Positions 10,545 to 21,990 of a stretch of DNA of 64,000 nucleotides are shown here, piece after piece (position 1 is the first letter of the stretch; the number at the start of each line of letters is the position of its first letter). Origin of the DNA: Cephalotus follicularis. Lineage: Eukaryota > Streptophyta > Magnoliopsida > Oxalidales > Cephalotaceae. A program made the translations under genes and the position numbers. Below the pieces are notes generated by a model. It did no database searches and was not told the DNA's origin. It was given only the letters and a program-made list of their open reading frames with translations. The stretch lies in NCBI GenBank assembly GCA_001972305.1, contig BDDD01001484.1, positions 234,084 through 298,083 on the forward strand. Reading direction: 5' to 3'.

Positions 10545-10746
10545 AAAATAAACCCATGTGTACCTAGTATAGAGCAGTTAATTCTGTTACAAAAGGAGTC
10601 GATGCTATTGTAAAGGAGTCGACTTCTTTTTCTGCAGAATGGTTTTAGACTTTGATATTCAACTTGTAATTCCTTGCACATCAAGTAACTTAGTTAGATG
10701 CAAATATGTTATCATCAAAACAAGGATTGAGACTTAATCGTCAACA
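10545..10746 (-). mobile_element. E2: truncated 5' LTR fused to integrase
   Basis: On the minus strand the LTR begins TGTTGACGATTAAG at 10746, runs about 180 bp including two TCGA sites 20 bp apart (10598-10622), then passes at about 10560 into integrase coding. The rest of the LTR, the primer site, gag and protease have been deleted. Confidence 0.85.
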
Positions 10747-11377
10747 AAAGGAAATGTAGATCGCCTATATGAAGGGATGAAGTGGGTGAAAGGCAAGTGT
10801 TGGGACCGGATATTGTGCAGGAGACTACCGACAAAGTTGATATAATCAGGAAAAGGTTGCTCACTGCACATAGTCGGCAAAAGCGGTATGCCGATAGGAG
10901 GAGAAGAAAGTTAGAGTTTGAGAAGAGAGATCATGTTTTTCTGAGAATCTCGCCTTTGAAAGGGATACACGGATTTGGTCAGAAAGGAAAAGTAGGTCCC
11001 CGATTTATCAGACCGTATGAGATCCTAGAGCGACTTGGGGGAGTAGCATATCAAATCTCACTACCGCCCAACTTATCGAATGTACATAATGTATCCATGT
11101 TACAGAAATACGTACCTGATTCATCTCATGTGTTGAGCTATGATCCTTGATTTATAAGTGATAATCTATCATATGAAGAATAACCTATGCGAATTCTGGA
11201 CAAAAAGGAGAAAGTTCTGAGGAATAAGATTATTCCTATGCTGAAGGAACTATGGCAGTTTCATAGAGCTGAAGAAGCTACATGGGAACGTGAAGCTGGC
11301 ATGATAGAAACATTCCCTCATTTATTAGAAATGTAATGACTAAATTCGAGGATGAGTTTTCTATAAAGATGGGGGAA
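10747..11377 (+). pseudogene. E1: integrase C-terminus and chromodomain (continuation)
   Basis: This continues E1 after the SIRE insertion. It shows the integrase C-terminal GPY/F-like module (GQKGKVGPRFIRPYEIL), the VHNVSMLQKY segment, then a chromodomain-like tail (RILDKKEKVLRNKII and ATWEREAGMIETFP). Chromodomains are thought to target these elements to heterochromatin. Stops lie at 11148-11150 and 11182 in the linker. The reading ends near 11337, followed by a short 3' UTR and the polypurine tract at 11365-11377. The chromodomain supports placement in the chromovirus Tekay/Del lineage. Confidence 0.85.
11365..11377 (+). promoter_or_regulatory. Polypurine tract of E1
   Basis: AAAGATGGGGGAA directly precedes the TG of the 3' LTR at 11378, as required for plus-strand DNA priming. 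Confidence 0.8.
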
Positions 11378-11943
11378 TGTAATAACCGCAATTTTAAATT
11401 CAATGTATATTGTACAATTGATGAATAAAATATACATTGACTTGGAATTAATGCTTAATTGCCATTTTGATTGAGCTAATTGTGGTTATTAAATTGTTTG
11501 AGGACTTAATTGAATGAAAATTAGACTAAATTAAACTAATTTGAAAGTTGGTTGAATATGGTTATGAAATCAGAAATTTTGGCGCTTGACAGTCAACTGT
11601 CGCAGAGCAACAGTCGACTGGTCGACTCGTAAAGGGACAGTCGACTGTTAGAGGAAACAATCGACTGGGATAGCTCAGACAGGTGTCTATGCATGGCGAT
11701 TGAAAAATGAGCAAGGCGTGAATCATTGGACAGGTGTTTTGCGACAAATGAACGTGGCACAAACGTGTCACCAGCTGCTCACAATGGATGACTTAGTGTC
11801 TTTTGTGTGTCCTGAGCTCTGTAAACTTCAATAAGAAACAAAAATGACAAGAAAACAGTGAAGAGCGAGAGAGAAGAAAATGCTGAGAACCTGAGTTAAA
11901 GAGTTTAGACAAATTCCTTGAATGAATTCGTATATATCTGTTT
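11378..11943 (+). mobile_element. E1: 3' LTR, truncated
   Basis: The LTR starts TGTAATAACCGC. At 11585-11670 it carries several copies of CAGTCGACTG, the second type of TCGA palindrome, which also occurs in E8 and E16. It is lost at about 11944, where Athila LTR sequence begins. Confidence 0.8.
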
Positions 11944-12393
11944 TTGATCAGTTTTGTAGTATATAAACAATACATGGCCGGCCAAATTAAAAAGAGAGTA
12001 GGTAGAGAGGCTGTAGAACCCTAATTTTTCTTTATCAATTTAGTTTTGTTTCACAATGTTTAGTAGCTAAACTTTTTAAGGTTTTGGGGAAGAACAAAGC
12101 CTAGATTGTTATTGTTTCAATTCCATCAATAAAAATCCTTGAATATTTGATTTGTTCTTCAATATTTCTGCCTTCTGAAGAACAAATCAAATATTCAAGG
12201 ATTTTTATTGATGGAATTGAAACAATAACAATCTAGGCTTTGTTCTTCCCCAAAACCGTAAAAAGTTTAGCTACTAAACATTGTGAAACAAAACTAAATT
12301 GATAAAGAAAAATTAAAGTTCTACAACCTCTGTACCTACTCTTTTTATAATTTGGCTGGCCATGTATTGTTTGTATACTACAAAACTGATCAA
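11944..12393. repeat. Foldback: 218-bp inverted repeat with 14-bp spacer
   Basis: The left arm 11944-12161 is the near-exact reverse complement of the right arm 12176-12393, and the spacer is 12162-12175. Both arms are the 3' terminal part of the Athila LTR. The right arm is in the orientation of E5. The left arm is reversed and keeps the last 14 LTR bases that the right arm has lost. Confidence 0.9.
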
Positions 12394-12969
12394 GAACGGA
12401 AATAAAGCAATCCTAGTTACAAAATCTGGCAAAAAATCTAACTTTCTATTTCTGCTGCAGAGGAAGGCGTCGACTTCTTTTGAAAGACGTTGATGTCTTC
12501 TTGTAAAAGTCGTGTTTTGCTGAGTTGCGCTTGAAAGATGTCGAGCCCTAAGCAGAAAGACGTCGATGACTTTTACTCTAAATTTCACAGGTCGAATTTG
12601 CACAAAGGCGTCGATCCCTATGATGAAAGACGTCGATCCCTTTCTCATAGCTCCCTAAGGTAAGTTGCATTTTCCAGAAAAGACTTCGATCCTTAAAGAA
12701 AGACGTCGACGCTTTTGATGTAAACCCAGAAAAGACATCGCGGTGTATGATAGACATCGACGTGTTTACTCTGTTTTCTGCCGAATTTGTTCATTCTTCA
12801 ATCTTTACTCTTTCAAGCTTCAATTTACACAACTTTGGGTAGTATTCTTGCACTTTAGTCATTTAGCACTTATATCTGAAAATCAACATAACACAACCAA
12901 AGTAGTCTATTCCAAGCATAAAAATATCACAAATAACGCATTAAAAACAACACATTTATATGCTAAACA
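12176..12969 (-). mobile_element. E5: Athila 3' LTR
   Basis: This 794-bp LTR on the minus strand starts TGTTTAGCATAT at 12969, next to a polypurine tract, and ends at 12176 lacking its last 14 bases compared with the copy at 16518-17218. Sites of the TCGA array fill 12465-12765. Confidence 0.85.
12465..12765. repeat. TCGA-palindrome array, Athila 3' LTR
   Basis: About nine sites of the AAGACGTCGA type occur. Measured spacings are 20 (12469), 22 (12606) and 20 (12686). The same array is present in the other Athila LTR at 16610-16925. Confidence 0.85.
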
Positions 12970-13458
12970 AATACCCCCATACTTAGGCTTTGCTTGTCCT
13001 CAAGAAAACCAAATGGAAAACTAAAACAAGAAAACACACACAAACACCAAAAATAAAAACTGAAAACACAAACAAAAACAAAAACCTAACTCACTTTCAT
13101 AGGAATCACGATTGCATTTAGCTTATGCAACAAGCCGTTAAACCCTTAGGTGGCCCTAGTGGATGAGTTTTGTCTCGTGAGTGTTTTCCAAGCGAATAAA
13201 CACACAAAATTCAGTTCATCAAAACTTTGAAAACAGGTAAAATGTATCTATACTCATTCCTTTTCTTTTCCTTGAAAACAAAATTTTTATTATCTCCTAT
13301 GGGGTTTTCTATTATCTCTAAGCATATCAACACCTATTCCTACTTTCAAAATTAAAATAAACTAGAAACACACTAAAGAAAAGAAAAGATGCATGATCAC
13401 ACAAATATAAGAAACAATGTAATAAAATAAAGAGCAAAGGGGTAGGGTTAACCGAATA
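12970..13458 (-). other. E5 3' untranslated region with polypurine tract
   Basis: On the minus strand the sequence after pol is non-coding and ends in GAGGACAAGCAAAG and a tract AGTATGGGGG (about 12973-12983), the standard Athila arrangement just before the 3' LTR. Athila elements often carry an extra ORF here, but none is visible. Confidence 0.7.
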
Positions 13459-16400
13459 TCATAATGGAGGATCATAAAGAGGCTCATGCAAGGCCATGGC
13501 CTCTTTCATCGGTGCAGCTGGAATCTCTAAAAATTTCTTCAATCTTTGCACATTTACTTTGAACACATCTTCAATATCTGGCTTACATATCTCAAAAACA
13601 CCATGTGAGAAAACATTTTTAACAATATAAGGACCATCCCAACGAGACCTCAATTTGCCAGGAAACAAATGTAAACGTGAATTATATAAAAGAACCTTGT
13701 CTCCTACTTCAAAATTTTTACGTAAAATCCGCGCATCATGAAAAGCCTTGGTCTTTTCTTTGGAAATCTTTGCATTGTCATATGCGTCATTTCGAATTTC
13801 TTCTAACTCAGATAATTGAAGCGCACGATGACTACCCGCAATGGAACGATCAAAATTAAATTGCTTTATAGCCCAAAATGCTCGATGTTCCAATTCCACA
13901 GGAAGATGACAAGCTTTACCATACACAAGACAGTAAGGAGATTGACCAAGGTCAGTTTTGAAAGCGATTCAATAAGCTCATAAAGCATCCACAAGTCGCG
14001 TGGACCAATCCTTTCTATTGGGTTTAACTGTTTTTTCGAGAATTTGCTTGATTTGGCGATTAGATACCTCAACTTGCCCACTCGTTTGGGGATGATATGG
14101 TGTGGCAAGCTTGTGAGTGATCTCATACCTTTTCATAAGGGCTTCAAACAAACGATTGCAAAAATGAGTAACTCTATCACTGATAATGGCACACGGGGTG
14201 CAAAAACGAGAAAAAATATGTCCCTTGAGAAATTTAACAACAACGGAGTTGTCATTGATTCGACAAGGAATCGCATCAATCCACTTTGAAACATAATCAA
14301 CAGCTAGAAGGATGTATAAATTCCCAAATGAATTGGGAAATGGACCCATAAAATCAATACCCCAAACATCAAAGATCTCAACCGTGAAAATCGGTGTCAA
14401 AGGCATCATATTTCGTTTCGTCACACGGCCTAAAGCTTGACACGAAGCACAAGCCTGACAGTACTGAAATGCATCTTTAAAAATAGTCGGCCAATAAAAA
14501 CCACATTGTAAAACCTTAGCCGCTGTCTTGGTCGGGCCGAAATGACCACCACATGCTTGATCATGACAAAATGATAAAACGGAACGATGCTCATGATCAG
14601 GAACACAACTTCGCAAAATTAAATCCGGACATGCTTTGAAAAGATAAAGATCATCCCAATAAAAATGTTTCTCTTGCGACAGAAACCTATGCCTAACTTG
14701 AGCTGACCAATCCGAGGGTACACTTCCCATAACGAGATAATTAACTATGTCCGCATACCATGGTTCGCTCTCAACGCGCATAATCTGCTCATCAGGAAAA
14801 CTCTCATTAATCAGACCATGGACCTCGAGTGTGTTGGGAAGTCGGGAGAGATGGTCGGCTACCAAATTCTCAGTTCCTTTTTTGTCTCGAATTTCAACGT
14901 CAAACTCTTGAAGGAGCAGAACCCACCGAATAAGACGCGCTTTTGCATCTTTTTTACTCATGAGATGCCGAATCGTAGCATGATCAGTATACACGATGAC
15001 ATGAGATCCTAAAAGATATGAACGAAATTTCTCTGGTCGTGTAATTCAATTGCACATCGGAAAGGGTCCTACTTGCATAATAAATGACGTGAGGTAGTTT
15101 ATTCATTCTTTGACCGAGAACAGCTCCAATGGCACTATCGGAAGCGTCGCACATGATCTCAAAAGGGTCAGTCCAAATTGGTGCCTGAATGATAGGAGCG
15201 AAAGTGGCTCCTTCTTTAAGCGGTTAAATGCTACAAGGCACTCATCAGAGAAAACAAAATCTTGATCTTTCTAAAGGAGCGAAGTCAATGGGCGTGCTAC
15301 CTTGCTAAAATCCTTGATGAACCTTCGATAAAAACCACCATGTCCGAGGAATGCTCGGATATCTTTCACATTACGAGGTGGAGGCAAATGCTTGATGACT
15401 TCAATTTTTGCTTTATCTACTTGAATTCCATCTTTTGACACTGTATGTCCAAGAACGATCCCCTTCTTCACCATGAAATTGCACTTTCCCCAATTAAGCA
15501 CCAAATTCTTCTCTCGACTTCTTTCGAGTACTAACTTTAGGTGATGAAGGCATTGAGAAAAGGAGGAACCATGTACCGAAAAGTCATCCATAAATACTTC
15601 AAGAAAGTCTTCCACCATGTCAGAGAAAATACTCATCATGCACCTTTGGAAGGTGGCGGGAGCATTGCAAAGGCCAAACGGCATGGGTCGGTAAGCAAAT
15701 GTTCCGAAAGGGCATGTGAACGTGGTTTTCTCTTGATCTTGCGGAGCGATGAGGATTTGATTGTATACGGAGTACCCATCTAGAAAACAGTAATACTCGT
15801 GACCAGCTAACCTATCTAGCATTTGATCGATAAAAGGAAGAGGAAAATGATCCTTCCAGGTTGCTGTATTCAACTTTTGGTAGTCAATGCACACCCTCCA
15901 TCCGGTTTGGATTTTCGTAGGAAGTAAGTCATCAGTGGAGGATTGCACTACCATTACTCCAGACTTCTTTGGGACATCATGGACTGGACTTACCCATTGA
16001 CTATCCGAAATGGGGTAGATGATCCCATTGTCCAGCCACTTCAAGATTTCTTTTTGTATGGCTTCTTTCATCAAGGGATTTGCTCTTCACTGAGGTTCTC
16101 AAGAAGGTTTGGATCCTTCTATGAGATTTATTCGATGCTCGCAAATAGAAGGGCTAATTCCTTTGATGTCGGCCATCGTCCAACCAATTGCCTCTTTATT
16201 TTCTTTGAGAAGGTCAATAACCTCCTCTTCCTGACTAGGAGTAAGATCAAATGAAATGATAACAGGAAGAGTTTGGTTGTCACCTAGAAACGAGTATTTT
16301 AATGTAGAGGGCAATTCTTTGAGTTCAAGTTTCGGAGGCTCCTTAATTGATGGTTTAGGCAAGGATGTGGACAATGGTCCCACTGGCTCTAATGGCTGCA

Positions 16401-16517
16401 TACTAAACGCATCAACGAAATCACCTCCATCGACATCCTCTAAATCCCGCATGCAATCATTAAAATTTCCATCAAAATCAATGTTATATATATTTTCAGG
16501 TACAAGAGCAAAAGAGC
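13459..16517 (-). pseudogene. E5: Athila pol (RT, RNase H, integrase), 5'-truncated
   Basis: The reading begins at 16517, where it abuts an inverted LTR, so gag and protease are absent. In order: a pre-RT segment (KEAIGWTMADIKGI); RT with the Athila-style catalytic box FMDDFSVHG (about 15580-15605); damaged RNase H (about 15270-14995); integrase with HHCC zinc finger ([11 protein letters not shown]) and core residues [18 protein letters not shown] and [10 protein letters not shown], so the DDE triad is readable; and a C-terminal part beginning MYGKACHLP. Frameshifts lie near 16090, 15265, 15030 and 13980. The lineage call rests on these motifs. Confidence 0.9.
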
Positions 16518-16609
16518 CCAAGTGCATGAATACTACCCAAAGTTGTGCAAATTGGAGCTTGAAAGAGTAGAGATTGAAGAATTGACAAATTCTACAGAAA
16601 CAGAGTGAA

Positions 16610-16925
16610 AAGCATCGATATCTTTCGTAAGGATCGATGTCTTTTCTGGGTTTATAGTTCTGGGTTTATAGTAAACACATCGATGTCTTTTGGTGCGGAT
16701 CGATGTCCTTTCTGGAATTGCAGCCTACCTTTAAATGCTATGAGTAAGACATCGTTGTCTTTCGCTAAACGCATCGATGTCTTTCTGCAAATTCGTCCTG
16801 TGAATTTTTTATCAAAACACATCGATGCCTTTCATCAAAAGGATCGATGTTCATTATGCGCATCTCAGCAAAACACAATTTTTTACAAAACACGTCGACC
16901 TTCAACCAAAGGCATCGAGGTCTTC
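16610..16925. repeat. TCGA-palindrome array, second Athila LTR
   Basis: About eleven degenerate sites occur, with measured spacings of 19, 20 and 22 bp within pairs (16617, 16680, 16823). Orthologous to 12465-12765. Confidence 0.85.
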
Positions 16926-17007
16926 TTCTGCAGCCGAAATAGAAAGTTAGATTTCTTGCCAGATTTTGTAACCAGGATTGATTTATTTCAATTTTTGATC
17001 AGTTATG

Positions 17008-17020
17008 TAGTATAAAAACA
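17008..17020 (+). promoter_or_regulatory. TATA-like box in Athila LTR
   Basis: GTAGTATAAAAAC lies in a block conserved in all three Athila LTR copies (GTAGTATATAAAC at 11956-11968). Its position about 200 bp before the LTR end fits a promoter. Confidence 0.5.
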
Positions 17021-17218
17021 ATGCAAGGCCAGCCAAATTGAAGAGAGAGGCTGGTAGAAACCTTATTTTCTTTTTTATCAATTCTAGTTTGTTTTACAAT
17101 GTTTAGTAGCTAAACTCTTCAAAGTTTTAGGGAAGAACAAGCCTAGATTGTTATTGTTTCAATTCAATCAATAAAAATCCTTGAATATTTTATTTGCTCT
17201 TCGATATTTCTGCCTTCA

Positions 17219-17616
17219 CACACACTTTTTCTGTCTGATTAAAATCCATAAACATCTTGTCGGTGAAGCTGAAAGTTGGTGAATACGTGATGCTTTATTC
17301 AATCAACGCAGTCTACTCATACGGTTTGTCACAACGAACACACTTCGTATAGACCTAGCATGACTACCCATACGTCTTGTCATCACCGTCGCACTCCGTA
17401 TCGACCTAGCTGCCTCTGGTTATCAAGGTTTAATCGTTCAATTAAATGGAATTGTTCAATAAAATCTACGGTGAGTTTCTATACCCTAAAAACGCTTTCT
17501 AATTATATATTTTCTTCACTTCTATTCATTGTTTTGATTCGTTTTAAAATTACATGCTTTATTTCTTGGTATTTCGAATTTAGTGTTTTTAACTCCCGAA
17601 TTCAGTGTTTTCATCA
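17219..17616. other. Unassigned stretch after the Athila LTR
   Basis: About 400 bp without coding capacity. There is no primer site directly after the LTR end at 17218. Two similar blocks with the word ACGTCTTGTCATCA or ACGGTTTGTCACAA occur near 17318 and 17372. It could be a leader of a divergent Athila copy or target DNA. Confidence 0.3.
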
Positions 17617-19740
17617 GATCCATGAAAACTGCCGGTGCATTAGTAAGTCCTAACAGCGTCACTAGAAACTCATAATGCCCATATCAAGTACGGAAAGTAG
17701 TTTTAGGCACCTCTTCATCCTTTATCCAAAGCTGATGATATCCCGATCTCAAATAAATTTTAGAGAAATACCGAGCACCTTCGAGTTGATAAAACAAGTC
17801 ATCAATCCTAGGCAAAGGGTATTTATTCCGAACAGTAATCCGATTCAACTCTCTGTAGTCTATGCATAGCCTCATAGACCCATCATTCTTCTTCATAAAA
17901 TGAACTGGAGCACCCTACAGCGAAACACTAGGCCAAATGAAACCCCGATCCAACAGCTTTTACCATTGTTCCTTTAGTTCCTGTAACTCAAGTGGTGCCA
18001 TCCTATATGGTGCTTTAGATATAGGTGCAACTCCAAGAATGAGCTCAATGGTAAACTCCACTTTCCATTACGGTGGTAAACCCGGTAACTCCTCCAGAAA
18101 CACATCTGCAATCTCTCGAACCACAGGATAGTCGTCAAGGTGAGGCTCAACCTTTGAGACATCCTTCACAACAACTAAGAAACCCTCAGCGCCATTAGCC
18201 ACCAACTTCCAAGCCTTCAAAGCAGAAATAACCTTCACTTCTTTTCTCGACTGTGAACCTTGATAAAAAAAATCAGGTCTATCCACATCCCCAAACAGAA
18301 TCCTCCGAGCGTGACAGTCAATCATAGCTCGATGGTGAACCAACCAATTCATACCCAGAATCATATCAAAGTCATACATATCAATAGGTAGAAGATCCGT
18401 ATCATGAATCCGGTCATGAAAAACAAGAGGGAAAGCATAAAAACAATCAGATATCACAACAGATGTCCCCGTAAGGGTCGAAAGAACCAGAGCTGAATCA
18501 GGAAAATGTGAAGGCATACTAAGATGCCGAACAAAGGACCTCGCTACAACCGGGTGGGTTGATCTGGTATCATATAAAACATAAGCTGTACGGATACCAA
18601 AAGAAACAAAACCTGAAACCGTACCTGGTGCATTAGCATCCTGCTATGTCATGATAGCAAAAACACGACCTCCCATATTGCGCTGTCCAGATTCTTCATT
18701 GTTCCCCCTACTATCCTTCACACGAGGATCAGGACAATCTATCACAAAGTGCCTTTCCTGTCCACATACAAAACAGGCCCCGATGGCCTTATAGCACACT
18801 CCTACTGGATGCTGTCTACCACAGGTATCACTTGGCAATCTGAACATCCCCAGCTTCCTGTGTCTGCTTTTGATCATTATCGAGCTGTCACTGTCCTCGA
18901 TCATCATTCCTCCTTCCTCGTTTTCCATTTCAATTCTTGCCATGCTATCCAGAACCTTGCCTTAGAGAATCTCCCCTATTTCTCTTCTTATCATTTTCCT
19001 GCCGAGCTGCTTGGAAGTCTAGCCTTTCCAGTTCTATATTCTTTGCTGCATTAGCCACTTAAGAAACATCAGCAAACCTGGTATTAATCAGCTTACCCCT
19101 AAGCTGATAGTGCAGCTTCCACTTGAACTTCTCAACTTGCTCCAGTGTTGTCCCCGCTGCGGACCCAGCAAAACTAGAAAGCCTAGTGAAACGGGTCAGA
19201 AACTCTGTGACCGATTCTCCATCCTTCTGCCTTGTATTTATGAAATCCCTGGCATAAGCCTCTTGATCAGCAGCGGGAAAATACTGCTGATAGAAGACTT
19301 CATAAAACTCCAACCAGGTCAAAGCATCAATGTAGTTACCACCCTTAGCCAAACCCAAAGTCTTCCGCCACTTCTGAGCATCACCCTCAAGCTTGTAAGC
19401 AACTAACCTAACCTTCTGCTCGTCAACACAACCAAGCACATCAAAGATCTTGTCCATATGCACAATCCAATGCTCAGCTACCACAGGAGTCACGGCTGAG
19501 CTCAAAGACTGCGGCCTCTGTTTTTGGAACCGCTCAAGCTAGATATAAACAGGTGTATCAGTCCTGCCCCCAGTTTCCCTTCCCAACTGAACATCAGCTG
19601 GACCATTCTCCTCAGCAACTGGCTCCCTACGGCCTTGTTCCTGATTCTGCTGATCCATCACATGTCGTACCTCCTGAGCGACTGCCTGAACTACTAATTC
19701 TTCCATAGAGGGCACATTTCGGACTTTCTGAGCCTCGGCT
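17617..19740 (-). pseudogene. E6: Tekay-type gag-protease-RT fragment (E16 family)
   Basis: On the minus strand from 19740: gag (capsid-like segment EAYARDFINTRQKDGES near 19215), zinc-knuckle region (CFVCGQERHFVIDC near 18740), protease, then the RT N-terminus ([10 protein letters not shown]). It stops at 17617 inside RT. The protease active site reads DTR (18563-18571) where E16 has DTG, so it is inactive. Several stops and frameshifts occur. It lacks its start, because LTR end E7 begins at 19741 inside gag. The closest relative in the window is E16. Confidence 0.85.
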
Positions 19741-20729
19741 TGTCACACCCCAAACTGTGAGGGTAAACCTCCACGACTCGACGCATGAGATTCCATCAAT
19801 TAAATCAATTCAGCCTTATCATATATGAGTCATACTCCAAAAAGTGCAATAAATTAAAAACTTTAAATCAAAGGCATAATACAACAGCGGAATAATCAAT
19901 CCATATAAAAACTAACTCTTGAAATCTCCCAAAATTTCGGCATGAAGTATTCGTTTATCGGACTAAACTCCCTGTAAAGAAAAACACATTTTATAACTTG
20001 GGCTCAGCCCTTAACATCCACACTCTCGAAGGAGGAATCAGCAGTTTATCACAATATATGGACCCATCCATTTCCTTTACATCAACACACATAAATCAAG
20101 CGTTGCCACAAGCCGACAGGTCAAATACAGAAATAAACCATGTATCTTTATAATAACCATATACATATCCATATTCAACATTTGCCCATTTACAAACACC
20201 ACGTGTATACAAAGTAGGTCAGAGGAAATGTAAATCCTTACCATGCGATTTAACCTTGCTGGTCACTACTGCGCGTCACTTAGACCTGAACCTGACCCAT
20301 TACATTACAATACAATGCAATGGGTCAGCAACCCGAAGGTTGTGTAGGATACACATATGCAAGGTACATATAGGAGTGCAGCAGATAAGTATGCCATATG
20401 AGGTGTATGTACAATATGAGAGATATATGCGCAAAATTCGATATAAATCCTGCTTTGAAATCTAGCTTTTAGATACTTGCCACTTTCATCAATGTCCATA
20501 TCATTCTAAAATCCTTTCAAGCATATTGGCTCTTCTTGGCCTTCTCTGCCTAGGTAACAGACTAGGCGCTCTTGGCATCCTAGGCAGAAGTCCTCATTCC
20601 ACTGGCAGATTAGAGCAGCCTCCATAAGTAAAACAGGGAAGAGAAGATGGACATTCTCTAACACAGGTCTCTCTAGCTATAGTCACCATCAATGTCCATA
20701 TACCATTACCATCCGGACCATTACAAACT
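19741..20729 (-). mobile_element. E7: gypsy LTR 3' end, minus strand
   Basis: On the minus strand this ends GGGGTGTGACA at 19741, the LTR end shared by the Tekay families here. It contains a version of the conserved 3' region, including the GGGCTGAGCCC block (about 19999-20009) and the GCTTCCGC-like word. The start is missing because E8 begins at 20730. No internal region follows on either side. Confidence 0.7.
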
Positions 20730-20884
20730 TGTAATGCTCAGAATTTTCACACGTTGTGATATTTGATTTCCAAATGTTATCTTATTATTGAATTAATGAG
20801 AATGATGAATTTCCCGGTTAAAATGTTGATTCTAAATCAATTAAAGTACTTAGAAGTGTGATTGCTTAGTAAGTACACCAAAAA

Positions 20885-21990
20885 TAGTCGACTGGTACGT
20901 TAGACCAGCCGACTGGTCAACTGTGAATTGGAACGGTCGACTGGTGGGATGAACCAGTCGAATGGCCAACTGTCAAGCCACATGGCAACGAACTGCCAGG
21001 CGAACAGTCGGCTATTGGGAAAGGACAACCGACTGGATTATGCTCTATTTTGTTGCATTTGACGAGATCACATGCAACAACTGACAAGAGCATCTTTCAC
21101 GCGCCATCTGAGGCCAGATAAAATGTGTAGGACATGCACACAACTGTTGGAACCTGTAAAGACTGAAGGGAAGAGTGGGAGTGACATGTGTGTGTGCATG
21201 CAAGTGATGGAGGGGAGATAATGGCATTTAGTGCCATGCAACGGGCTAAGAGAAAGAAATGGCATAAAAACACTCTCCCCCTTCGCCTCTCTCACCCAGC
21301 ATCCGAACAAAAGGAAAACACTGTGAGAATTTGGGAGGAGAAAGGAGGAAGAGAGATATTGTCCAACAATTGAACCAAGAAGGAAAGCTAGGAGGAGACA
21401 TATTCGAGCTATTGGACCTGGTAGGACTTACTGTGGAGCTCAACAACGCTACTGTTCATACTAAAAGAGGTGGACTTACAGATTACTAACTTGGAATCAA
21501 AAGGTAGGGGAAGTTATGTTGTATTTGAGCTCAAAATTACTGAATGTTATGAGATCGGTTGCTTGTTTGTATGAGCTGTGATGTTCTGTTGATATGTCAT
21601 GGTTACTACTGGTTTTTCGAATGCCATGCTTACTGTTGAGAATTATTGCGTTTATGTACATGCATGTTGAGTTTTATCTTGGTATTAAATTGCTGGACAA
21701 TATGCATGGTATTGTTGTGTTCTATGAACCTTTTAAGAACAGTTGATTGATATTCTGTCTTATGAATGTACGTGGGTTGCTTGCAATGATCCGTTTGGGG
21801 TAATATTTTGGATTGCATGCAACTAGTTTCCCAGAATAGTCGACTGTCAAAGGAAGACAGCCGATTGCTCAACCGAAACAGTCGACTGTTGAAGGATAAT
21901 ATATGACTGTCTGATGAACAAGTCAACTGGTAGAAGGAACCAACCAACTACTCATGTACTGATTACCCAGAATATCCGACTGGCAAAGGA
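20885..21990. repeat. CAGTCGACTG palindrome clusters in E8 LTR
   Basis: Two clusters lie at 20885-21045 and 21838-21990. Spacings of 21 bp separate TCGA/CCGA centres near 20890, 20937 and 21840. Arms are CTG/CAG rather than the GTCTT/AAGAC of the SIRE type. Confidence 0.8.

Larger units (their letters stand above)
1650..10746 (-). mobile_element. E2: composite SIRE-type Ty1/copia insertion
   Basis: The block is bounded by TG at 1650 and CA at 10746 and by the AAAGG duplication. On the minus strand the order is: truncated 5' LTR (10746 to about 10565), pol lacking its 5' half (10544-8340), a third ORF (7771-6415), a polypurine-tract cluster (6115-5771), a complete LTR (5770-4488), foreign gypsy sequence (4487-2332), and a further LTR end (to 1650). 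The lineage is called from the LTR start (TGTTGACGAT on the minus strand), the RT and RNase H motifs, and the extra ORF after pol. The TSD-matched left end and the complete LTR next to the polypurine tract are different LTR copies, so the block is recombined or nested rather than one simple insertion. Confidence 0.85.
16518..17218 (+). mobile_element. E5: Athila LTR in the opposite orientation
   Basis: This copy reads on the plus strand although the pol it touches reads on the minus strand. It lacks the first part of the LTR, beginning at a point matching about 12858 of the 3' LTR, and ends CTGCCTTCA at 17218. It cannot be the normal 5' LTR of the neighbouring pol, so an inversion or recombination is required. 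Confidence 0.85.
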
